Part shown: positions 1 to 5,500 of the stretch, piece by piece
Layout of the letters: each line of letters begins with the position of its first letter
Numbering within the stretch: position 1 is the first letter of the stretch
Source: JAZDPK01 sp043797615
GTDB taxonomy: Bacteria > Patescibacteriota > Patescibacteriia > UBA11705 > JABHMO01
DNA: 9,971 bases
Direction: 5' to 3'
Assembly: GCA_043797615.1 (NCBI GenBank)
Contig: JAZDPK010000006.1
Location: forward strand, 1 to 9,971
Notes under the pieces: model-generated
Databases searched by the model: none
What the model was told of the DNA's origin: nothing
The model's input: the letters and a program-made list of their open reading frames with translations, nothing else
Position numbers and translations under genes: made by a program

Positions 1-1
1 A

Positions 2-40
2 CAGCGCAGTGCAGCCTGTCGGCACGACTGCGCTGCACTG
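2..40. repeat. Inverted-repeat hairpin element at window edge
   Basis: Two overlapping perfect 9-base pairings are possible: 2-10 (CAGCGCAGT) with 27-35 (ACTGCGCTG), and 7-15 (CAGTGCAGC) with 32-40 (GCTGCACTG). The element is GC-rich against AT-rich surroundings and lies upstream of the first promoter, so it may be the end of a terminator-like or palindromic element of the previous gene. The window cuts it off, so its full extent is unknown. Confidence 0.5.
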
Positions 41-41
41 A

Positions 42-69
42 TTTAGGATTTAGGGCTTAGAATTTAAAT
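42..69. repeat. Degenerate heptamer array (TTTAGnn)
   Basis: Four consecutive 7-base units are readable: TTTAGGA, TTTAGGG, CTTAGAA and TTTAAAT. The same kind of unit recurs at 8758-8792. It lies directly upstream of a promoter and has no coding sense. Confidence 0.5.
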
Positions 70-74
70 TACTA

Positions 75-103
75 TTGACTTTTTACATTGACTAATTTAT
101 ACT
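75..103 (+). promoter_or_regulatory. Sigma-70-type promoter for the 248-1285 gene
   Basis: A -35 box TTGACT (75-80) is followed after exactly 17 bases by a -10 box TATACT (98-103). Each differs from consensus by one base. Transcription would begin near 110, which gives a leader of about 138 bases before the chosen start codon at 248. A second TTGACT at 88-93 has no matching -10 box. Confidence 0.7.
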
Positions 104-153
104 TCCATATTACCATTGAATCAGTCCTTTAACAATAACCCTAACCAAGCCCT

Positions 154-240
154 GAGCAAATGTTTCTTTCGCATTTCGCGAAGGAAAGGATTGCTCTTGG
201 CGCTTCTGCCGGTGAGACGCAAGGGCTCATCGCCAAGGAG
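154..240 (+). promoter_or_regulatory. Folded 5' leader masking part of the ribosome binding site
   Basis: The leader can form two consecutive structured domains. The first is an outer stem GAGCAA (154-159) / TTGCTC (191-196) enclosing a 10-base-pair hairpin, 163-172 with 178-187, with one G-U pair and a 5-base loop. The second pairs CTTGGCG (196-202) with CGCCAAG (231-237). An inner stem CGGTGAG (210-216) / CTCATCG (226-232) competes with the last two pairs of that outer stem. The right arm of the second domain overlaps the Shine-Dalgarno AAGGAG (235-240), so folding would hide half of it. I could not match the sequence to a riboswitch class I know. A role in translational control is inference. 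Confidence 0.45.
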
Positions 241-247
241 AATGACC

Positions 248-1285
248 ATGAGCGAAGAAAAAGAAAAGAACACGGGACAGGAGAAAGACGCAAAAGCAGA
301 AAAGGTGAAATGCAAACATTGCGAAGGATTTAGAGAACCGGATAAAGGAGCGCTGTTTTTTCCGATAGTAATGTGGATAACAACAGTCTGCTGTTATTTT
401 GTTGTTTTACTAGGAAAAACGGAATATGACAAAGAAATTGGTTCCTGGGCATTTTGTATTTGTATATGCATAATTCTTTCATTGTTTTTAACGCAAATAT
501 TTTTTACCAAGCCTTTCGTCATTGGAAAATATATTTACGTCGCCTACCACAACGGAACCATCCACTACCATGCATTTCCATTCATCTACGTCCAGGAAAA
601 AAATTCTTTCTATTTGACTCCCGACGATCCGAGCGATCGAATTCACGGTGCGATAAACGAAAGCGACCGCATCACCGCGCCGATTCTGAAGATGAAAGTC
701 GGCGGCTGGCGGAAGAAGAGCGAATTTATTTTCCACCATCTGACGAACGGCCACCGCAATCTGGAAATCGTGAAAACCAAAGGCAAGATGCTGACGATCG
801 GCGACCGGATCCGCAAAGACGATTCGACGCTCATCAGAATGACGCCGGAAAAATTTCTTCCATTGCTGGAAAACTTCAATATCATCGACGACATTTTCAA
901 CGCGGCGAAAGAATCCAAGGAATTGAAAGAGCGGACGGCCAAGGCGGACAGTGAATATCTACGCGTGGAAAAAGGATTAAAAATCGCCATCGGCCAATGG
1001 GATTTCCTCTGCAAGAGAATCATTGCCGCTATCGAGCTGATTAAAAAACTGAAAGAAAATCAAAAATCCAAAGTCGGACAAACAGCAAAAGAATCTCTTT
1101 TGCTTACCCTCGCATCGTTATTCGAAACAAAAGAGTGCCCCGAATGGAACAGTCCTGAATCTTTAAACGAAGAAGCAAAACGGCTGCTTGCCCTTTGCGA
1201 ACAAAAAGAAAAACTGCCTCAATCTGAAAAGCAAAAAATCCTTCAAAGCATAGAACATGAAATAAATGAATTGAAAGCAGCTTAA
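248..1285 (+). CDS. Two-helix membrane protein with CxxC motif, unknown function
   Basis: I do not recognise the family. The 345-residue product starts with a charged Lys/Glu-rich segment (1-20) and a single CKHC motif (C22, C25), which is not enough alone for a tetrahedral zinc site. Two membrane helices follow at about 34-56 and 65-87, the second Cys/Ile-rich. Residues 95-210 form a mixed, probably beta-containing soluble region, and 215-345 are largely helical and charged, likely coiled coil. The start was chosen because AAGGAG at 235-240 lies 7 bases before ATG 248. The in-frame ATG at 242 is too close to the SD, and a further in-frame extension to TTG 116 would translate the folded leader. 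It is a single-gene unit with its own promoter and a strong terminator. The termini are probably cytoplasmic, but this is not shown. Confidence 0.8.
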   Translation: MSEEKEKNTGQEKDAKAEKVKCKHCEGFREPDKGALFFPIVMWITTVCCYFVVLLGKTEYDKEIGSWAFCICICIILSLFLTQIFFTKPFVIGKYIYVAYHNGTIHYHAFPFIYVQEKNSFYLTPDDPSDRIHGAINESDRITAPILKMKVGGWRKKSEFIFHHLTNGHRNLEIVKTKGKMLTIGDRIRKDDSTLIRMTPEKFLPLLENFNIIDDIFNAAKESKELKERTAKADSEYLRVEKGLKIAIGQWDFLCKRIIAAIELIKKLKENQKSKVGQTAKESLLLTLASLFETKECPEWNSPESLNEEAKRLLALCEQKEKLPQSEKQKILQSIEHEINELKAA

Positions 1286-1293
1286 ATCAAACG

Positions 1294-1324
1294 CCCCGGC
1301 AATCGAAATTGCTGGGGTTTTTTT
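1294..1324 (+). terminator. Intrinsic terminator of the 248-1285 gene
   Basis: A 10-base-pair stem pairs CCCCGGCAAT (1294-1303) with ATTGCTGGGG (1308-1317), with one G-U pair, across a CGAA tetraloop. Seven T residues follow (1318-1324). It starts 8 bases after the stop codon. Confidence 0.92.
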
Positions 1325-1337
1325 ATATATCTATAGT

Positions 1338-1371
1338 TATGTAAGGAACAATAATTATTGTTCCTTACATA
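1338..1371. repeat. 34-base perfect palindrome over a stop codon
   Basis: Bases 1338-1354 are the exact reverse complement of 1355-1371. As RNA this gives a 15-pair hairpin with an AAUU loop. It includes the last codon and TAA stop (1365-1367) of the glycosyltransferase gene on the minus strand. There is no T-run on either side, so it is not a classic intrinsic terminator. It may be a 3' mRNA end structure between convergent genes or a dimeric protein-binding site. Confidence 0.75.
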
Positions 1372-2516
1372 CTTGAGAAAGTATCATGATAATCCCCCAC
1401 CATCCTTTCCATCGAATGAAATCTTTCCGCTTTTTCCTTTCCCGCTTTCGCCAGCCGCTCGGTCAGCGACCGGTCATTCATTAATTTTAAAATCGCGTCC
1501 GCCAGCGCCTGGCTGTTCGCCGATTCAACAATAAATCCGCATTTTTCATTATCAATGATTTCGCGATTGCCGCCGGCTTCGGTCGCGACCGCCGGCACTT
1601 CGCAAGCCATCGCTTCGATCAGCGTTAATTCGTCGGTTTCATTAACGCCCGGGCTGACCAGCGCGTCAAAGCCGAAAATCCAATCGAGTATATCGCCGTC
1701 GTAGCCGGCGATTTTAATTTTATCTTCCATTTTAAACTCTTTGATCAACCATAGCATATTTTCCCGCTGCGCTCCGTCGCCGACGATCGTCAACTTAAAA
1801 TTGTTTGTTTTTTCGTTTAAAATCAACATCGCCTTGATCAAATATTCCACGCCGAAATTATTTTCCAAATCGGAAACGCAGCCGATTTTGAAATTTGCTT
1901 TTTCTTCAAATAATAAATTCCGGCTGGCCATCGCGTCAAAAATATCGGATTGCTTTTTATATGATTCCAAATCAACTCCGGGATGAATAATCCTTAAGTG
2001 GTTTTCGGGATTGATGCAATCAATCCCGACCAGTTCCTTTTGAATGTATCCGAATGAAGCGATTATCCGCGCGAACCGCGCGGCGAACTTGTAAAAAAAC
2101 AAATAAACCGGCTTATTAACGAGCGAAATCATTGATTTCGATTCCTGCCAAAACACTTCATACCCCAATAATTTTGCAACCGGCGTCATTATCAATTTAT
2201 CCGGAAGCGTCAGGCAATATATTTTGCGAACGCCGCGGGCGATCCGGAAATAAGCGAGCGCGTACAGCGCGCTCAGCAATGAAAAAACATACAAAATCAA
2301 AAAAATAGTTTGACTGCCTTCGCCCAGCCAAAAGCCGCGGCCGAACCAATGGCGGTCGGCGAATTCCCGCACGAAATCTTCGTTGTCCGACAACAAAAAA
2401 AACCAGCAGCCCCGTTCCTGCAGTTTTTCCACGAGCTTGATCGCCTGCTTTTCCGATCCGGATATTCCATTGCCTCTGCCAAAACTCGTGATCAGTATTT
2501 TTTGTTCGTGCGGCAT
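1365..2516 (-). CDS. GT4-type glycosyltransferase
   Basis: The 383-residue product is a GT-B fold sugar transferase, probably adding a residue to a lipid-linked or surface glycan at the inner membrane face. The N-terminal half begins with KILITSFGRGNG and carries a hydrophobic stretch (about 70-90) that may bind membrane. The C-terminal half has HPGVD (178-182), IVGDG (244-248) and the retaining GT4 EX7E motif at E293 and E301 in ETDELTLIEAM, followed by AGGNREI. Where most GT4 enzymes have GR...K residues contacting donor phosphates, this one reads IGCVSDLENN, so the usual Arg and Lys appear absent. The start has only a weak AGG one base upstream. It lies 60 bases downstream of the flippase on the same strand, probably one operon. 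The donor and acceptor cannot be told. Confidence 0.88.
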   Translation of the reverse strand: MPHEQKILITSFGRGNGISGSEKQAIKLVEKLQERGCWFFLLSDNEDFVREFADRHWFGRGFWLGEGSQTIFLILYVFSLLSALYALAYFRIARGVRKIYCLTLPDKLIMTPVAKLLGYEVFWQESKSMISLVNKPVYLFFYKFAARFARIIASFGYIQKELVGIDCINPENHLRIIHPGVDLESYKKQSDIFDAMASRNLLFEEKANFKIGCVSDLENNFGVEYLIKAMLILNEKTNNFKLTIVGDGAQRENMLWLIKEFKMEDKIKIAGYDGDILDWIFGFDALVSPGVNETDELTLIEAMACEVPAVATEAGGNREIIDNEKCGFIVESANSQALADAILKLMNDRSLTERLAKAGKEKAERFHSMERMVGDYHDTFSSM

Positions 2517-2528
2517 ACCTAAATATCC

Positions 2529-2573
2529 GCAACACTGTCAGATCCTGAATCAAGTTCAGGATGACAGTGTTGC
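2529..2573. repeat. Dispersed-type palindrome (ATCCTGAA...TTCAGGAT)
   Basis: A long hairpin is formed by GCAACACTGTC (2529-2539) with GACAGTGTTGC (2563-2573), continuing through ATCCTGAA (2542-2549) with TTCAGGAT (2555-2562). It has a 5-base loop and a 2-base AG bulge. It fills most of the gap between the flippase stop (2577) and the glycosyltransferase start (2516). Its core resembles a palindromic intergenic repeat seen in many bacterial genomes. Read in one frame it encodes a NLIQDL peptide that often turns up in spurious small ORFs. It may stabilise the flippase mRNA 3' end or reduce readthrough into the next gene. Confidence 0.75.
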
Positions 2574-2576
2574 TGT

Positions 2577-3995
2577 TCATTTTATTTTGAGCAATTCCAT
2601 CACTCCTTCCTTGCTTATCGCTTTCAACAGATATAAAATGCCAAAATAAACAACGCAGGCGATTAAAATCAATATCAAAACCGGCAATTCTTGGACGAAA
2701 TAGAGAACAACGACCATCGCCAGCGCCGCCGGAATCGTTTTTAAAAAAGTTTTGAATGACGGCGCGAACTTCGTCGTCCGATAAACCAGAACGATCGCCC
2801 AAGTCGTGATGAAAACCTCGGAAAAAACCGTCATCCACCCGGCGCCCCAGTATCCGTACCGCGGAATAAAATAAATGTAGCCGATCATCGTCAAAATCGC
2901 GGTGGTCAGATACGCCCACATCATCTGCCGCTGTTTATTGACCGCCACCACGGCGTAGCAATACAGCGACGCCACGAAAATCGCGCCCGACGCCAAAATT
3001 AAAACTTTCAAAATGTTTCCGGACGCGGCAAAGTCCGAACCGGCGATAAAAACCATCACCGACCGGCCGATAATCATCGTGCCGAGCACTATCGGCATGG
3101 CGAAAATCATGAGCGCGTCGAACGCTTTTCGCATCAGCGAAAAAAGCTCGGTTTTATTGTTTTCAATATACAATTTCGTCATTGCTGGCAGCATTATTCC
3201 CATAAAAACCGCCGGCAGCATCGTTAAAATATCAATTACGCGGTATGTCGCGCCGTACAATCCGACCTCGGTCTGGCTTCTTGTCAAAGACAAAATGATC
3301 GTGTCCATTTTCAGATAAATCAGATTGAAAGTGATGGACAATGCGATCGGCCAAGTGCGTTGCATGATCTCTTTCCACAGCGTAAAATCGATCTGCCAGC
3401 GCCAAGTGAAATGTTTTTTCGAATAATAAAGAACTATCATTAAATTGACAAAATTGGAAATAGTGATGGCGCTAAAAATCCAATAAATGCTTTGATGCGT
3501 GAACGCGGCGAGTGCGATCACGGCGACCAAAACGATTCTGCCGATCACTTCCGCCACGGTCATGGGCATCATTTTCAGTTTTTGCTGGAACAAACCATTT
3601 AAAGTTTGAATGAGCGTTACGCAGAAGAACGAAAACACCGTGATCAAAACGCCGATCTTGATAAAAATGTTATACGGGAAAAACCAGACAACCGCCGGCG
3701 CGATGGCAAGGAAAATCACCGCGGTGATTATTCGCAAAGACATGATCGCGTTCATTATTTTATTCACGTCCGCGCCGGTTTTCGAAATCATCTGCACTGT
3801 TGTCAAGCTTAAACCGAAATCAACAAGGATGCCGAAAAAGGATAAAAAAGCGATCACCGTGGTGTAGTAGCCGAATCCTTCTTGGCCCAAATACCGCGCC
3901 ATAATCGCGATCGAGATCAAACCGAAAACCAAGCTGATTATTTTTCCGGCAAGATTGATGACAGTGTTTTTGGCGATTTGATTGAAGACGGTCAT
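2577..3995 (-). CDS. Wzx-like oligosaccharide/polysaccharide flippase
   Basis: The 472-residue product is an integral membrane protein of the MOP exporter superfamily (polysaccharide synthesis/Wzx group), which moves lipid-linked glycans across the cytoplasmic membrane. It has about 12-14 hydrophobic helices over its whole length. The N-terminus shows the family pattern FNQIAKNTVINLAGKI, then ARYLGQEGFGYY (33-44), then a helix ending DFGLSLTTVQMI. The length fits the family (about 400-500). The neighbouring glycosyltransferase supports a role in surface-glycan assembly. No Shine-Dalgarno is visible before the ATG. A -10-like TATATT sits only 9 bases upstream, so the mRNA may be nearly leaderless. 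It ends in TGA. The transported substrate is unknown. Confidence 0.9.
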   Translation of the reverse strand: MTVFNQIAKNTVINLAGKIISLVFGLISIAIMARYLGQEGFGYYTTVIAFLSFFGILVDFGLSLTTVQMISKTGADVNKIMNAIMSLRIITAVIFLAIAPAVVWFFPYNIFIKIGVLITVFSFFCVTLIQTLNGLFQQKLKMMPMTVAEVIGRIVLVAVIALAAFTHQSIYWIFSAITISNFVNLMIVLYYSKKHFTWRWQIDFTLWKEIMQRTWPIALSITFNLIYLKMDTIILSLTRSQTEVGLYGATYRVIDILTMLPAVFMGIMLPAMTKLYIENNKTELFSLMRKAFDALMIFAMPIVLGTMIIGRSVMVFIAGSDFAASGNILKVLILASGAIFVASLYCYAVVAVNKQRQMMWAYLTTAILTMIGYIYFIPRYGYWGAGWMTVFSEVFITTWAIVLVYRTTKFAPSFKTFLKTIPAALAMVVVLYFVQELPVLILILIACVVYFGILYLLKAISKEGVMELLKIK

Positions 3996-4004
3996 GACAA
4001 AAGT

Positions 4005-4010
4005 AATATA
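4005..4010 (-). promoter_or_regulatory. Possible -10 box of the flippase operon
   Basis: On the minus strand TATATT ends 9 bases before the ATG at 3995. No good -35 box lies at the usual distance. The sequence there (TTTGCC) belongs to palindromic element copy A. If used, the transcript would begin within a few bases of the start codon. Confidence 0.3.
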
Positions 4011-4013
4011 ATG

Positions 4014-4102
4014 ACAAGGAAATAAGAAGGCAAAGGGGGCTATAGAAGATAGTCTAGAAAATTTTATCTCGATTATCCTCTTTAGCCCTCTTTACCTTGT
4101 TC
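4014..4102. repeat. Imperfect palindromic element, copy A
   Basis: This 89-base element has imperfect terminal inverted arms. ACAAGG (4014-4019) pairs with CCTTGT (4095-4100), and AAAGGGGGCTATAGAAGATA (4032-4051) pairs largely with 4074-4093. Its left half matches copy B (9429-9510) closely and in the same orientation, sharing GGCTATAGAAGAT, then GTCT after one variable base. Arms are conserved better than the loops. It resembles a small non-autonomous palindromic repeat. It lies just upstream of the flippase start. Confidence 0.75.
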
Positions 4103-4140
4103 TTTTCCCCCTTCCTCCATTTTATCCGATAATCCCTCTC

Positions 4141-4169
4141 TTGACAACAGCGTTTATATTTTATAAGAT
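4141..4169 (+). promoter_or_regulatory. Promoter of the 94-residue protein gene
   Basis: A perfect -35 TTGACA (4141-4146) is followed after 17 bases by TAAGAT (4164-4169). TATAAG at 4162 with a 15-base spacer is an alternative -10. The boxes and spacing are identical to those at 7706-7734. The roughly 55-base leader includes a small GTTTC/GAAAC hairpin (4184-4199). Confidence 0.65.
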
Positions 4170-4230
4170 CTTCTAACGATCGGGTTTCGACAGTGAAACG
4201 GGAAAATTCCCAAAAAGAAAGGATATTCAG

Positions 4231-4515
4231 ATGAACGATTTGACCGCCCACGGACCGGCCCTGACCGCGATTTTCAACAACCTGATTTTTTGGATCGGCA
4301 TCATTGTCTTTTTCTATGTCGTGCTCAATCTGCTGCGCTCCTTCATCACTACGGCATTCTGCCTGGCGTTCATGAGCAAATTCGACGCGATGGAGCTCGA
4401 AACCAAAAAAGTCTTCATCAAATTCATCGTCGGCAAGAAGGAAATGCGCAGAAAAATTTTCGAAAAACTGAATATTCAATACTCTGACAGCGACATGAAA
4501 GACTTTGATTCTTAA
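4231..4515 (+). CDS. Small membrane protein, unknown function
   Basis: This 94-residue protein is not one I recognise. It has a strongly hydrophobic helix at about 15-36 (LIFWIGIIVFFYVVLNLL), a second hydrophobic stretch at 37-49, then a basic amphipathic region (59-80, with KKEMRRKIFEKL) and an acidic tail. This suggests one or two membrane helices with a cytoplasmic charged tail. The start is supported by AAAGGA ending 7 bases before the ATG. It is a monocistronic unit with its own promoter and terminator, immediately upstream of the YqiJ/flotillin operon. A role beside that pair is only a guess from position and the similar promoter. Confidence 0.75.
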   Translation: MNDLTAHGPALTAIFNNLIFWIGIIVFFYVVLNLLRSFITTAFCLAFMSKFDAMELETKKVFIKFIVGKKEMRRKIFEKLNIQYSDSDMKDFDS

Positions 4516-4524
4516 TCAATCGCC

Positions 4525-4555
4525 ACCCGCAACATTCAATATGCTGCGGGTTTTT
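4525..4555 (+). terminator. Intrinsic terminator after the 94-residue protein gene
   Basis: ACCCGCAACAT (4525-4535) pairs with ATGCTGCGGGT (4541-4551) with one A-C mismatch and a 5-base loop. A T-run through 4555 follows. It starts 9 bases past the stop. Confidence 0.88.
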
Positions 4556-4581
4556 GCTTATTTTACATTATTTTAACACTA

Positions 4582-4610
4582 TTGACAAATTTATTGCGTT
4601 AATATAAACT
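4582..4610 (+). promoter_or_regulatory. Promoter of the YqiJ/flotillin operon
   Basis: A perfect TTGACA (4582-4587) is followed after 17 bases by TAAACT (4605-4610). TATAAA at 4603 with a 15-base spacer is an alternative. A second TTGACA at 4647-4652, with TCAAAT 17 bases on, could be a second start. The leader of over 100 bases can pair AAAAGTTT (4656-4663) with AAACTTTT (4711-4718), enclosing GCGC (4678-4681) / GCGC (4694-4697), and ends in a strong SD AAAGGAGG (4727-4734). Confidence 0.6.
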
Positions 4611-4740
4611 ATGCTATTCTGACTAAAAAAAATTTCAGAACGAACATTGACAATAAAAAGTTTAATCGGTCAAATCCGCGCAACGCCAAATTTCGCGCTT
4701 TTTAAAACGCAAACTTTTCCCAAAAGAAAGGAGGCTAAAA

Positions 4741-5478
4741 ATGGATTTTTTAGCATGGGAAAACGTCGGGTATCTGGGCACGTTTATCTTGGGAATAATG
4801 TTTCTGATCATGAGCATGATGGGAATAGGAGGAGATCATGACGCTGATGTATCAGCGGATCACGACATTGGCCACGATGCGTCTCACGACGCTGACCATA
4901 ACGCTGATCACGATGCGCCGCATAAAATTGATTACATCGCTGAACATGGCGCTGGCGCGCATCACACGGCAACAGCGAACGAATCAGGCGCCGGCATCAT
5001 TCATTTTCTTTTAAATCTGCTCGGCGTCGGCCGCTGCCCCTTGTCAATCATCATGATGACTTTTCTGCTTCTCTTTGCCCTTGTCGGCGTATGTTCGAAC
5101 ATTATTTTGAAAAATATCCTCGTCACGCCTTACATTTACGGACCAATTTCATATGTTGGCGCTTTTTTCGCCAGTTTCACTCTGACCGGCTCTTTGGCCA
5201 GGCTTATCGGCAGATGGATGCCGTCTTCGCGAACTTCCATTCTGTCAACCGATGACATGCTCGGCAGCATCGCAACGATAACCTATATTTCGAAAGATGG
5301 AAAAACCGGACGCGCTGTTTTTTACGATAAGAACAACACCGTTCATCAAGCTGACATTGAAATCAAAGAAGGACAATCGTTCAAGGAGGACGATCAAGTA
5401 CTGCTGATGGAATGCGACGAAAAGAAAATCACTTACCAGGTCGAAACCGCCCCAACCGAAGTTACCACGAAAAAGTAA
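4741..5478 (+). CDS. YqiJ/NfeD-like OB-fold membrane protein, flotillin partner
   Basis: The 245-residue product resembles the YqiJ family, membrane proteins with a C-terminal OB fold encoded beside YqiK-type flotillins. Visible parts are a first helix (about 10-29), a hydrophilic segment (31-75) packed with Asp and His in DHDAD-like repeats, an amphipathic stretch (84-96), two more helices (about 98-124 and 134-156), and a beta-rich domain (about 170-235) beginning MLGSIATITYISKDGKTGRA. It is slightly longer than E. coli YqiJ (about 209 residues), mostly through the Asp/His-rich segment. The start has AAAGGAGG 6 bases upstream. The stop is 22 bases before the flotillin start, so the two are almost surely cotranscribed. 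Metal binding by the loop is inference. The family call is firm by arrangement and gene pairing, less so by sequence. Confidence 0.82.
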   Translation: MDFLAWENVGYLGTFILGIMFLIMSMMGIGGDHDADVSADHDIGHDASHDADHNADHDAPHKIDYIAEHGAGAHHTATANESGAGIIHFLLNLLGVGRCPLSIIMMTFLLLFALVGVCSNIILKNILVTPYIYGPISYVGAFFASFTLTGSLARLIGRWMPSSRTSILSTDDMLGSIATITYISKDGKTGRAVFYDKNNTVHQADIEIKEGQSFKEDDQVLLMECDEKKITYQVETAPTEVTTKK

Positions 5479-5500
5479 CTTCAAGAAAAGGAGAAAAAAG

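Noticed and set aside
203..232. Resemblance of the ACGCAAGG segment to a cyclic-di-GMP riboswitch
   Set aside because: Only a short stretch is similar. The rest of that aptamer, including its first GCAAACC-type strand and tetraloop receptor, is missing.
116..247. Longer start (TTG 116) for the first gene
   Set aside because: The extension would translate a folded leader and has no ribosome binding site, while ATG 248 has AAGGAG at ideal spacing.
454..954. Second plus-strand frame inside the first gene
   Set aside because: Arg/His/Asp/Gln-rich composition typical of an out-of-frame shadow; no ribosome binding site and full overlap with the better frame.
2197..2919. Minus-strand frame of 240 codons crossing both the flippase and glycosyltransferase genes
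   Set aside because: It overlaps two well-supported genes in another frame, and its NLIQDL peptide comes from the palindrome at 2529-2573.
4054..4479. Minus-strand frame of 141 codons opposite the 94-residue gene
   Set aside because: It runs through palindromic element A and the forward promoter, and its Glu/Asp/His-rich product looks like a shadow.
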